A DNA stretch of 64,000 bases from the NCBI RefSeq assembly GCF_014646155.1, contig NZ_BMMX01000001.1:235720-299719 (forward strand), written 5' to 3'. The notes under the pieces are model-generated. The model was given only the letters and a program-made list of their open reading frames with translations, had not been told where the DNA came from and made no database searches. Positions within the stretch are counted from its first letter, which is position 1. Every line of letters starts with the position of its first letter. Below are positions 56,141-64,000 of the stretch, piece by piece. The stretch comes from Mangrovihabitans endophyticus. GTDB lineage: Bacteria > Actinomycetota > Actinomycetes > Mycobacteriales > Micromonosporaceae. The position numbers and the translations under genes were made by a program.

Positions 56141-57527
56141 GTACGTGCTGACCGGCGGCCTGCTGCGCGGGCTGGCCACCGGCGGCGGATCGGCGGAAGC
56201 CGTCGACCTGCTTGTTGACGCGCAGCTCTCCCGCCGTCGCCTGTTGCTGGTCGCCGCCGCCGAGCAGGCCCGCCGCATGCCGCCGGAGCTCGGCGAGGCC
56301 CTGGCATTGATCGCCCGCATCGACCGCACAGCCCCGGCCGCCGGGCGTGAGCTGCTGCGATACCCGTTTCTCGGGGCATGGTTCGCCGGGCTGGCCTCGG
56401 CGGCGGACGAGGCCGGGCGGGACGTCGCGGCCGGCCGCCTCGGGGCGCTCGCCGCGTCCGCCGCCGTCGCCGCGCGGGTGCCGTTCCGCCTGGACGTGCC
56501 CACCGCGACGCCGGACCTGGTGTTACCCGGCCTGGGCGTCGCCGTCGGCGTCGGGCCGGGCCGGGTGCCGCTGCGCTTCGACGGCGGCGCGACGGTGCGG
56601 GTCGGCGCCGTGCGGGTCGGCGTGCCGGGTGCCGGCGCGCCGGCCACCCCCGCCCGTGGCTCCGCGCCGGGCTGGCGGCCGGAACCGCGCGTCGACCTGC
56701 CCGGCCTGTGCCTGGCCGTCATCGACGCCGACCCGCTGCGGGACCGGTTCTCCGCGCCCGCCCTCGCCCCGCTGGAACCCGTCGGCATGCACGCCTTCGA
56801 ACGGACGGTCGCCGCAGCGTGGCGGCTGCTGCGCACCGAGCAGCCGGCGCACGCGCGAGCGATGCGGGGCGGCCTGCGCGCGATCGTCCCGCTGCGCGCG
56901 CCGACGGACGGCACCCAGGTCAGCGCGTCGGTGCGGGGCTGCTTCGGCGCCGTCGGCATGTCCCCGACCGACGATCCGGTGCTGCTGGCCGAGCTGCTCG
57001 TGCACGAATTCCAGCACGAGAAGCTGAACGCGCTGCTGGACCTGGTGGACCTCTGCGCAGACGACGGGCCGGCGCGGTTCCACGCGCCGTGGCGCCCCGA
57101 CCCCCGCCCGGCCGCCGCGGTGATGCAGGGGGTGTACGCATTCGCCGGGGTGGCCGGCTTCTGGCGGGTGCACCGCCGGGACCTGACCGGCGACGCGCGG
57201 CGGCACGCCGAGTCCCGGTACGCGCTGCTGAGCGAGCACGTCCGCGGCGCGCTGGCGGAGCTGCGCGGCTCCGGGGAGCTGACCGGCCTGGGCGCGCGGT
57301 TCTTCGGCGAGCTGGCGGCCACCGTCGAGGCGTGGGGCGCGGACTCACCCGCCGCCGACGACGCCCGGCGGCAGGCTGCGGCCGACGAGGCAGCGTGGCG
57401 GCGGACGCATCGACCGCCCCCTGCCGCCGAGGCGCCGACGGCGGGCCCGGCCGGAGCCGGCCCGGCCGACGGCTCGGGCGGGACCCGCGCTGCCGGGCGT
57501 CAGACGGCGAAGGGCGCCACGTCCTGA
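56133..57527 (+). CDS. HExxH-motif protein, putative peptide hydroxylase
   Basis: 464 residues. HEFQH (His291, Glu292, His295) in LLAELLVHEFQHEKLNALLDLVDL is the family's signature. The proteins of this family carry HExxH but are not classical peptidases: recent work describes members as alpha-ketoglutarate- and iron-dependent peptide beta-hydroxylases. Upstream are an Ala/Arg-rich helical part and a beta segment (LDVPTATPDLVLPGLGVAVGVG). The last ~50 residues are Pro/Ala-rich and probably disordered. In other clusters this domain is fused to FxsB; here it is a separate, overlapping gene. It ends 28 bases inside the convergent FxsT gene. Confidence 0.82.
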   Translation: MREYVLTGGLLRGLATGGGSAEAVDLLVDAQLSRRRLLLVAAAEQARRMPPELGEALALIARIDRTAPAAGRELLRYPFLGAWFAGLASAADEAGRDVAAGRLGALAASAAVAARVPFRLDVPTATPDLVLPGLGVAVGVGPGRVPLRFDGGATVRVGAVRVGVPGAGAPATPARGSAPGWRPEPRVDLPGLCLAVIDADPLRDRFSAPALAPLEPVGMHAFERTVAAAWRLLRTEQPAHARAMRGGLRAIVPLRAPTDGTQVSASVRGCFGAVGMSPTDDPVLLAELLVHEFQHEKLNALLDLVDLCADDGPARFHAPWRPDPRPAAAVMQGVYAFAGVAGFWRVHRRDLTGDARRHAESRYALLSEHVRGALAELRGSGELTGLGARFFGELAATVEAWGADSPAADDARRQAAADEAAWRRTHRPPPAAEAPTAGPAGAGPADGSGGTRAAGRQTAKGATS

Positions 57528-60500
57528 TCGATGCGCTGCCAGTCCCGGGCCGCCGCGGTGCTCGGGTGGTGCGGGCCGAGGCCGGTGGCGAGCATCTCCA
57601 GCGCGTTCCCGCGGGTCTCGGCGGCGTCCTCCGGGTCGCTTTCGCGGTGGCTGATCGCCCAGTTCACCATGGCGGCGAGCACGGTCGGGTGGTCGTCGCG
57701 GAAGGTCTTGCGCAGCCGCTGCAGCACACCCGCGTCGGTGTCCGCGGCCAGGTGCAGCAGCCCGCTGGCGTACCGCGCGTTGGCCAGCGTGATCATCCCG
57801 GCCAGGGTGTACGGGTGGCCGTGGCGGAACTGGCCTTCCAGCCGTTCGAAGGTGAGCTCCGCCAGGTCCAGCGCCCGCTCCAGGTCGCCGTCGACGCGGC
57901 GGAAGATGGCCAGGTCGTTGCCGGCGGCGATGGTTTCCGGGTGGTGTTCGCCGCGCAGCTCCCGCAGGTCCGCGTAGACCTCCTCGCCGGCCGCGTGGGC
58001 CTCCTTGATCCGGCCCTCGGCGCAGCGCACGTCGGCCTGCTCCAGCCGGCAGTTCAGCGTCAAGCGGTGCCGGCGGCCGAAGATCTTCTCGGCGGTGCGG
58101 GTGGTCTGGTCGATGATCCGGGCCGCCGTGTCGAGCTCGCCGAGGCGGCGCAGGGCCACGCTGTACGTGTTCGCCAACCGGATGGTGCGATAGCGCTCCG
58201 CACCGTAGACCCGCAGGAACGCCTCGTAGCCCTCTTCGAGCAGGTTGCGTGCTCTGCGGAGTTCGCCCAGCTCGATGAGGTCTACGCCGAGCACCTCCAC
58301 GGAGACGAGCGTGTATTCGTGCTCTGAGCCATGCAGCTCGCGCCGGCGCTGCATGGTGTCGCGGTCCAGGTCGGCGGCGCGTTGGAAATCGCCGACGAAT
58401 CGCAGCGACACCGCGAGGTTGTTGACCGCGTTCAAGGTGTCCTGCTGGTCGTCGCCCAGGGCCGCGCGGAAGCCCTTGACGGTCTGCTCGTCCAGCGCGG
58501 CGGCCTTCTCGTATTCGCCTCGCGCGCGCAGGTCGGCGCCGAAGCTGGACGCGGTGAGCAGGGTGTACGGGTCCTGGTCGCCGAGGGTGCGGCGCAGCCG
58601 CTCCAGGCTGTCCTCGTTCATCGCGTACGCCTGGTCCTCCAGGCCCAGGTCGCGCAGCGCGAGGGCGAGCCGGCGGCGCATCCGCAGCACGGCCACGTCA
58701 TCCGGGCCGGACTCCGGGATCCACTTGCCCAGCGCCGCCTCGGCCACCTCCCGGCAGACCGTGTACTCGCCGCGGTTCCACAGGTAGCGGACCATGTCCA
58801 GGGCCAGTTGCCGGGACTCCGGCCGGTCCGAGATCAGCGTCCCGGTCGGTTCGAGGTGGGGGCGCAGGGCCTCGTAGGTCGCCCAGTTGTTCCGGTCGTT
58901 CGGGTCGCCCCGCTCGGCCTCTGCCAGCACGCTTCTGGTCTCCTGACTTCGGTCAAAACGGTCACTGTCCGACAAGTACGACTGAATCGTATCCTGGGTG
59001 AGGCGGTGCACCACGATGCCCCGCCTGCCCGGGGCGCGGCCGCTCTCCGGGCCACCCGCCGTGCCGGCGTCCACGCGCGCCAGGCCCAGGCGGCCGATGT
59101 CCTGGATCAGGGTCGCGTGCCGGGACGCGTCGTGCATGGTGGCGTCGATCGGCGCCAGCAGCGCCGTGAGCTGCCTGTTGCTGATCATCCGGTAGGGGAT
59201 GACCTCCGGGGCCATGAATGCGAGAAGTTCGATGAGCCGGGCCGCCGCCGGGTTGGCCGTGCGCAGCCGCTGGTAGGCCACGCCGACGGTGGAGGCGACC
59301 GACTCCTCGGAGCTCGCCTGGGCGATCTCGCCGATGGCGGCTGGCGTGCTGCGGTCCAGCAGGTCGAGGTAGTCCGGCACGGTCATCGCGGTGGTCGCCA
59401 GCAGGCCGCTGGCCTGTTCCAGGGCGAGCGGCAGGTCGCCGAGGCGGGCGGCGAGCCGGTCCGCGTCGGCGACCTCGACGTTTGCCACCCGGCGGGTGAG
59501 CAACTCGACGCTTTCCCGGCGCAGGAACACGTCGACGTCGACCGCTTCCAGGGTGTTGGCCCACTGCGGGTCGCGGGAGGTCACGATGAGGTGCCCAGGT
59601 CCGGTCGGCAGCAGCCCGGCCATGTCGGCCGGCGACTCCACGTTGTCCAGCACCACCAGCCAGCGGCGCACGGGGGAGGCCATCCGGAACGCGGCGAGGA
59701 CCGCGGCCAACTGCTGCTCTACGCCGGTCTCCGGCAGGCCCAGCGAGGGCGCGATGTTCGCCAGCGCCACCCGGGCGCGGGACTGCTCGGCGGCGGAGAT
59801 CCACCACACGCCGTCGTAGCTGGCCGCGAACCGGTAGACGTACTCCAGGGCGGCCTGGGTCTTGCCGACCCCGGGCAGGCCGGTCAGGGCCAGCCGCCCG
59901 CCGTGCGGCTCGTTGGTGATCAGCCGGTTGCGGATGTCCTCGATGACCCCGCCGCGCCCGGCGAAGCGCGGGTTGCGGGTGAGGCTGACGTGGAAGTGCG
60001 GCGGCAGTTCGGCCGGGTAGCGGACCGTCGGGGCGGTGCCCGGCAGTGGCGCGGTGTCCAGGGCAAGCGCGGCGGCCACCATCTCCAGGACGCGTTCTTC
60101 GCCCGGCCCCATCACGTCCACCAGGACCCGTGGCGGGAAGCGGTGCTCCAGCGGGGTCGCGTCCACCCGTAGCAGCGTGGCGAAGTCCCGGGCGCCGCCT
60201 GCGATGAGGTTGCTGGCCTGGCGCAGCAGCCGCCGGCCGCCCTCGCGGCCGACCAGGTCACGGGAGTAGACGATCACCAGGTTGTCCAGGGTGTCCAGCT
60301 CGGGCACCGAGTCCCGGATGCTGTGCATGGACACCCGATGCCCGGCGGCGCTGAGCCGGTCGCGCAGCCATTCCGCCCAGATCCGGTCCAGCGGCGCGTA
60401 GGCCACCACGATCCGGCGCATGTCCTGCGCGCCGGTCTGCTCGTAGGCGTTCAGCACCCGGGCGCGGTCGGCCTCGCCGATGACCGCGGCCGGGCAGTCC

Positions 60501-61411
60501 CGCCCGGCGAGCAGGCCGGCCAGCCGCACGTACGGGTCCAGCAGCGGACCCTTCTGCTGCGGGACGTCGCCGAAGACCGCGAGCACCTCTTCGTACGCGT
60601 AATAGGGGATGTAGGGCACCTCGACGCTGTTCCAGTACGCGTCCGCGCTCTGGTCGCCGAGGAACGTCAGGTACGGCTCGAAGCCCCGCCGGGAGTGGTT
60701 GCGCCCGCGCTCCAGCTTGCCCATCTCGCCGTGCTCGATCCGGGTGGGCACCGGGTAGACCTGGATCTCCGGGGCCTGTTCGAGAATCGACCGGGTGACC
60801 GCGACGGCGCCCTCGATGCTCTGCGTGTTCAGGGTGAAGCAGTTGACCACGCTGTCCGGTAGCTGCACGGTGCAGATCCCGCCGGTGTCGCTGGTGCCGG
60901 TCCGGCTGTCGATGAGCACGACGTCGTAGTTGCGGATCATGTCCTCGCGCAGCGCGTCGAGCAGCCGGTTGCCGTGCCGCTGATGCCAGAACGAGTCCCA
61001 GTCGAAGGTGCTCACCGCCTCGGTGTATCCGAGGTCCTGGCGGCCGGCGGGCACGAAGTCGATCAGCCCGCCGCGCGGGAAGTTCCAGTCCAGTGAGGCG
61101 GCGAACTCCTGGATGCGGGGTGCCGGCGGTTCCGGCCGCCCACCCGTGGCGCGCAGGCTCGCGTCGGTCCACGAGCGGATGAGGTCGAGCAGGCCCTCGG
61201 AGTGCCGCAGTTCCTTGTCCTTGAGGAAGGGGTGGAAGTAGCGGTGCAGGCCGGGCGACTCCAGATCCCAGTCGATGGTGAGCACCTTGAAGCCGTTGGT
61301 GGCCAGCAGCCAGGCCACATTGGCCAGCGCCATGGTGCGCCCGGTGCCGCCCTTGTAGCTGTAGAAGGTGACGATGCGGCCGGCCCGGCCGGCCTCGGCG
61401 GTGGCGCTCAT
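57500..61411 (-). CDS. fxsT: FxsT: MinD-like, TIR-like, NB-ARC and TPR fusion
   Basis: 1303 residues from ATG 61411, overlapping the upstream FxsC-like stop by 4 bases. Domains in order: a MinD/ParA-like ATPase with deviant Walker A YKGGTGRT (Lys20) and LTIDWDLESPGLH (about 12-300); a TIR-like domain (about 330-450: RRIVVAYAPLDRIWAEWLRD, DNLVIVYSRDLVGREGG); NB-ARC with GLPGVGKT (Lys517), RWLLVVDNVE-like Walker B and DLPLALEQ; then ten or more TPR-like repeats to the end. This is the full architecture of the FxSxx-COOH system TPR protein. It is a probable sensor/effector switch that recognises a peptide or ligand through the repeats. Confidence 0.86.
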   Translation of the reverse strand: MSATAEAGRAGRIVTFYSYKGGTGRTMALANVAWLLATNGFKVLTIDWDLESPGLHRYFHPFLKDKELRHSEGLLDLIRSWTDASLRATGGRPEPPAPRIQEFAASLDWNFPRGGLIDFVPAGRQDLGYTEAVSTFDWDSFWHQRHGNRLLDALREDMIRNYDVVLIDSRTGTSDTGGICTVQLPDSVVNCFTLNTQSIEGAVAVTRSILEQAPEIQVYPVPTRIEHGEMGKLERGRNHSRRGFEPYLTFLGDQSADAYWNSVEVPYIPYYAYEEVLAVFGDVPQQKGPLLDPYVRLAGLLAGRDCPAAVIGEADRARVLNAYEQTGAQDMRRIVVAYAPLDRIWAEWLRDRLSAAGHRVSMHSIRDSVPELDTLDNLVIVYSRDLVGREGGRRLLRQASNLIAGGARDFATLLRVDATPLEHRFPPRVLVDVMGPGEERVLEMVAAALALDTAPLPGTAPTVRYPAELPPHFHVSLTRNPRFAGRGGVIEDIRNRLITNEPHGGRLALTGLPGVGKTQAALEYVYRFAASYDGVWWISAAEQSRARVALANIAPSLGLPETGVEQQLAAVLAAFRMASPVRRWLVVLDNVESPADMAGLLPTGPGHLIVTSRDPQWANTLEAVDVDVFLRRESVELLTRRVANVEVADADRLAARLGDLPLALEQASGLLATTAMTVPDYLDLLDRSTPAAIGEIAQASSEESVASTVGVAYQRLRTANPAAARLIELLAFMAPEVIPYRMISNRQLTALLAPIDATMHDASRHATLIQDIGRLGLARVDAGTAGGPESGRAPGRRGIVVHRLTQDTIQSYLSDSDRFDRSQETRSVLAEAERGDPNDRNNWATYEALRPHLEPTGTLISDRPESRQLALDMVRYLWNRGEYTVCREVAEAALGKWIPESGPDDVAVLRMRRRLALALRDLGLEDQAYAMNEDSLERLRRTLGDQDPYTLLTASSFGADLRARGEYEKAAALDEQTVKGFRAALGDDQQDTLNAVNNLAVSLRFVGDFQRAADLDRDTMQRRRELHGSEHEYTLVSVEVLGVDLIELGELRRARNLLEEGYEAFLRVYGAERYRTIRLANTYSVALRRLGELDTAARIIDQTTRTAEKIFGRRHRLTLNCRLEQADVRCAEGRIKEAHAAGEEVYADLRELRGEHHPETIAAGNDLAIFRRVDGDLERALDLAELTFERLEGQFRHGHPYTLAGMITLANARYASGLLHLAADTDAGVLQRLRKTFRDDHPTVLAAMVNWAISHRESDPEDAAETRGNALEMLATGLGPHHPSTAAARDWQRIDQDVAPFAV

Positions 61412-62175
61412 CGGAGATCCTCGGGCAGTTCGGGGGGCAGGTTGGTGTTCAGGATGGGCCGACGCTGGCTGCGTGGCCGCGGTGTGGTGCGGCGCGCGGC
61501 CGGCCATGGCGGGCCGGCCTGGTCGTTGCGGGCGGCTGTGCCGTGGCGGCCGGTGGCCGGCCGCCAGTTCTGCGGGGCGTCGTCGAAGGCCGACCGGACC
61601 TCATGGAAGCCGGGGCGGTCGAGGGCCTCGGCGACCGGCAGGCCCTCGCTGAGGACGACGATGCGGCGGGCGAGTTTCTCCACGAACTCCAGGTAGTCGT
61701 CGTGGTGCCGGCCGTCGCGGATCAGCGCGCGCAGCTTGACATGCTCGTAGGTCGGCCCGAACGCCGCTTCGCGGTATTGGAACGGCTCGGCGACGGGCGG
61801 GATCCGGGTGTCCACCCACAGCAGCGGGATGATCGACGATTCCCGCGTGCGTGCGCGACCGCTGGCCTGCAGTCGCGCGGCGAACACGGCCCATTCCTTG
61901 CCGCAGGCTTCGCTGTTGAACAGGGGCGGACTGAGTAGTGGGATGAACACCTGCGCCCGGCTGAGGTTGTCGATCAGCTCGGTGGACCAGCGCTCACCCA
62001 GGTTCAGCACCACGTCGCAGAAGCCGGCGACCTGATCGCGTCGGCGGCCGGCGAACATCAGCACATCGTGATGCAGATCGTGGAAGAACGTCGCGACGTG
62101 CTCGTCGTCGGCGGATCCATCGTGGGCGTAGCTGATGAAAAAGAGCGGACTGTTGTCCGATGGGCGCGGGGTCAC
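61408..62175 (-). CDS. TIR-like FxsC-type protein (short)
   Basis: 255 residues from GTG 62175, with GGGAGAT upstream. TIR-like features: SPLFFISYAHDGSADDEHV, DVVLNLGERWSTELIDNLS, AQVFIPLLSPPLFNSEACGKEWAVFAARL with the family's Ser-x-x-Cys-Gly-x-Glu-Trp motif. The last 60 residues are Arg/Pro-rich and probably disordered. Only the N-terminal half of full-length FxsC is present. The Glu in GKEW aligns with the TIR catalytic Glu region, so NAD+ cleavage is possible but not shown. It is coupled to fxsT (ATGA). Confidence 0.8.
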   Translation of the reverse strand: MTPRPSDNSPLFFISYAHDGSADDEHVATFFHDLHHDVLMFAGRRRDQVAGFCDVVLNLGERWSTELIDNLSRAQVFIPLLSPPLFNSEACGKEWAVFAARLQASGRARTRESSIIPLLWVDTRIPPVAEPFQYREAAFGPTYEHVKLRALIRDGRHHDDYLEFVEKLARRIVVLSEGLPVAEALDRPGFHEVRSAFDDAPQNWRPATGRHGTAARNDQAGPPWPAARRTTPRPRSQRRPILNTNLPPELPEDLR

Positions 62176-62246
62176 GTGCGATCTCCCGTGGCTGGTTGCC
62201 GTGAGGAATCGATCACTGAGAGTGTATGTGATCGGTGCCATCGTCA

Positions 62247-63392
62247 TCAGGGCCCACGCAGGATCGGGCGCTTGGCGACGGTCACCCCGTTGTCCCGGGT
62301 GCCGGTCGTCTCGGCGCGGAACAGCCGGTTGCGGGCCTCCTCCAGGACGCCCGCGAGGTCGGCGTCGAAGGCGTCCGTGTCGCCGATCTCGGTGCGCATC
62401 AGCGAGTGCGATTGCCCGCTGCTGCGCCGGAACGTGCGCCGGAACCCGAAGCGCAGCCGGGGCAGGTTGTCCATGGTCTCCGCGTCGTCGCTGCTGGCGG
62501 GCACCAGCATGGCGGCGTCGCCCAGCCCGCGCCGGTCGATGTCGGCGAGCATGGTCCGGTAGTCGTCGAGCTGGGTCAGCCACCAGTCGCAGAGGATGAC
62601 CACGATCTCATGATCGGCCCGCGCCCGTTCGATGCGGTCGGCCATGCCGTCCAGAGTGGACACCTCGGCGTGCAGGGCGCGGTCCGCGGCGATCAGGCGG
62701 GCCCGGTCGGCGAGGGGTTCGCGCGGATCGGGGCGGTAGGGTGCCCAGTCTCGCCCGTCGTCGCCGTAATAGTCGAGATCCTCGCGGATCCGGTCCATCT
62801 CGGCGCGCGAGGCCGCAGCGACCACGACATGCACGCGGGGGTCGGCCGCGGGCGGCGTGAAGGCGTTCGGCACGGCGGCGAAGTCGGCCACCGGGTCGGC
62901 GGAGGGCGCCGGATCGGACGCGCCCACGGAGACGATGCGCCGGGCCAGTGCTTCGGCGAACGTCTCGTAGTCCTGCCGGAGGCTGCGGAGCCGGATCAAC
63001 TGACGCAGGCCGCGGGAGCCGTCGTCGGTGGGGGTCATCGGCGTGCCGATCCCGGCGGGCGTCTCGGCGTCGCCGGCCCACGCCACCGGGATCATCGGGG
63101 CCGGGTCCGCGCCGGGGGTCAGCCGGTCGGCGAAGATCTGCCATTGCCGTCCGCAGGAGGCGTTGCGCAGGTAACGCGGCGAGACGAGCGCGACGAACAC
63201 GTCGCACGACGCGAGGCGCAGCAGGGCGTCGGCCGGCGGGGCGGCGGCCCGGGGATCGGTGACGCTGAGGTAGGACAGTGTGGCGCGTTGATCCGTGCTG
63301 TGCGACGCGACGCGGCGGCGAAGATCCTCGAAGAGCTGCCGCACGTAGGGATCATCGTCGCCGGCCGCCGAACTCAGAAAGAAATTCGGCAC
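62247..63392 (-). CDS. fxsC: TIR-like protein FxsC
   Basis: 381 residues from GTG 63392, with AAGGGG upstream. The N-terminal TIR-like domain (1-180): NFFLSSAAGDDDPYVRQLFEDL, CDVFVALVSPRYLRNASCGRQWQIFADRL, the FxsC version of the TIR core. The C-terminal domain (190-381) is a second Rossmann-like part with VHVVVAAASRAEMDRIREDLDYYGDDGRDWAPYRPD and HEIVVILCDWWLTQLDDYR. It is the first gene of the minus-strand operon fxsC, short TIR gene, fxsT. FxsC proteins always accompany FxsA/FxsB; their role is not established, and TIR chemistry (NAD+ cleavage or signalling) is inferred. Confidence 0.84.
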   Translation of the reverse strand: MPNFFLSSAAGDDDPYVRQLFEDLRRRVASHSTDQRATLSYLSVTDPRAAAPPADALLRLASCDVFVALVSPRYLRNASCGRQWQIFADRLTPGADPAPMIPVAWAGDAETPAGIGTPMTPTDDGSRGLRQLIRLRSLRQDYETFAEALARRIVSVGASDPAPSADPVADFAAVPNAFTPPAADPRVHVVVAAASRAEMDRIREDLDYYGDDGRDWAPYRPDPREPLADRARLIAADRALHAEVSTLDGMADRIERARADHEIVVILCDWWLTQLDDYRTMLADIDRRGLGDAAMLVPASSDDAETMDNLPRLRFGFRRTFRRSSGQSHSLMRTEIGDTDAFDADLAGVLEEARNRLFRAETTGTRDNGVTVAKRPILRGP

Positions 63393-63699
63393 AGCGATCC
63401 CCTTGACTCGTGGCGGCGCCAGGACAGGGGTAGTCTAGCGACAACGTGGCACGCGGCATAGGGGTGCTGTGCAAAGGGGACGATGACCCTCGATGCTGTC
63501 ATGGAGCCCCTCTCTCACCGGTCGTCGTGTCGCTGACCGCCGCGGGCGACGCGCTCTGCCGGGCGAGAAGCCTGCCGTGGTGGCAGTCTGCCGAGGACAG
63601 AACCCGAATGATCAACGTGGAGTCACGGGTTGGTTCAGCCTAGTGGGTCCGGGCAAGCCAGCGGCATTCGAGGAATGGACATTTATCTCTGGATCTTTT

Positions 63700-63728
63700 C
63701 GGCATTGATCTTATGTGGACCAATGCCG
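63700..63728. repeat. Inverted repeat CGGCATTG-N13-CAATGCCG
   Basis: 8-base perfect arms with a 13-base AT-rich loop, in an AT-richer patch. It may be an operator or a weak hairpin. Confidence 0.45.
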
Positions 63729-63814
63729 ACTGGTCAGCGCGAGGTGCGGTGATGATCCACGCCGTTCGGCGGCCGGGACGGCGCAGCGGAAAGTCATGCG
63801 CAGGTGGGATGCGG

Positions 63815-63859
63815 GCCGGCGGCCCCAGCGGAGGCTCTCGGTCCGCTGGAACCGCCGGC
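63815..63859 (-). terminator. Large two-part hairpin after the amidotransferase gene
   Basis: Outer stem GCCGGCGG / CCGCCGGC and inner stem CAGCGGA / TCCGCTG, separated by small bulges. It lies 11 bases beyond the stop of the minus-strand gene and is symmetric, so it may stop transcription from either side. Confidence 0.75.
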
Positions 63860-63869
63860 CTCCTCTTCG

Positions 63870-64000
63870 CTACCCGGTGTGCGAGCGGCTAACCACGTCG
63901 GTCAGCAGCGGTGGGAGGAGATCACCGAGGACTGTCACGCCGTCGCGACTGAGCACCGATTCGGCGTGGAACTGCACGCCCGCGAAGCGCGCGCCGCGGA
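63870..64000 (-). CDS. C-terminal end of a glutamine amidotransferase (anthranilate synthase type)
   Basis: Only the last 42 codons are in the window; the 5' part lies beyond the right edge. The readable end is FAGVQFHAESVLSRDGVTVLGDLL and a short tail. This is the His-x-Glu triad segment of class I glutamine amidotransferases, and the VQFHAESVL form is typical of TrpG-like or fused anthranilate synthase/PhzE and aminodeoxychorismate synthase proteins. It supplies ammonia from glutamine to a chorismate-using enzyme. Which one cannot be decided from this fragment. Confidence 0.75.
   Translation of the reverse strand, partial: RGARFAGVQFHAESVLSRDGVTVLGDLLPPLLTDVVSRSHTG

Larger units (their letters stand above)
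63393..63869. other. Intergenic region upstream of fxsC
   Basis: 477 bases. It contains a palindromic gtctagac-like -10 region (63431-63438) that could serve fxsC leftward, one inverted repeat (63700-63728) and one large hairpin (63815-63859). A 65-codon frame from GTG 63446 is present, but its composition and lack of a Shine-Dalgarno site do not support it. No RNA gene was recognised. Confidence 0.5.

Noticed and set aside
63446..63643. A 65-codon frame from GTG opposite fxsC
   Set aside because: Composition (many Cys, Arg and Trp without pattern) and the absence of a ribosome site do not look like a gene; kept only as part of the intergenic description.

Overview
The window is chromosomal DNA of a very GC-rich actinomycete. 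The codon bias, the frequent GTG starts, the unlinked MurL/MurD2 pair, the F420-linked protein family, the NgcEFG and LpqY-SugABC transporters and the FxSxx-COOH peptide system all fit the family Micromonosporaceae (Actinoplanes/Micromonospora type). This placement is inferred from gene content, not from a marker gene. No rRNA, tRNA, CRISPR array, transposase or integrase was seen, and genes are densely packed.

Layout. 1-3 kb: an exported DUF1023 alpha/beta hydrolase (cut by the window edge) and a NarL-type two-component pair. 3-6.5 kb: fabG-fabI (fatty acid synthesis) and, behind a strong terminator hairpin, hemH-HAD phosphatase. 6.6-14.3 kb: VOC protein, UvrA-like ATPase, a hypothetical protein divergent from a DUF3097 protein, a serine beta-lactamase-like hydrolase, and an NfeD/SPFH membrane-quality pair. 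14.3-18.2 kb: membrane protein, DHFR-like reductase, SpoU rRNA/tRNA methyltransferase, and an unusual flavohaemoglobin-like reductase carrying a collagen-like N-terminus. 18.2-21 kb: divergent murL/murD2, an alternative route for putting D-glutamate into peptidoglycan. 21.2-25.8 kb: an RpiR regulator followed by ngcEFG, an N-acetylglucosamine/chitobiose importer without its own ATPase. 25.9-36.4 kb: a family A DNA polymerase relative, a DUF457 membrane hydrolase, a DUF1707 protein, a second two-component pair, a GH63-type glycosidase and a polysaccharide deacetylase-glycosyltransferase fusion. 36.4-39.3 kb: a glycosyltransferase/XRE-regulator operon with two matching palindromic operators. 39.3-44 kb: GNAT, PPOX and a 1094-residue multi-spanning SCO7613-like protein. 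44.2-48.5 kb: the lpqY-sugABC trehalose-type importer.

48.6-63.4 kb is the most unusual part. On the plus strand a membrane Rossmann/RyR protein and a SLOG-like protein come first. They are followed by AAC(3)-like acetyltransferase, a short FxsA-like peptide, an FxsB radical SAM cyclophane synthase and an HExxH peptide hydroxylase-like protein. On the minus strand lie two NB-ARC/TPR proteins (one with MinD-like and TIR-like modules) and two TIR-like FxsC proteins. I read this as an FxSxx-COOH ribosomally made peptide locus combined with conflict-system style signalling domains. Its precursor departs from the family: the C-terminus has Ala where the motif has Ser, plus four extra residues. The last 130 bases hold the end of a glutamine amidotransferase on the minus strand (anthranilate synthase type), behind a large hairpin.
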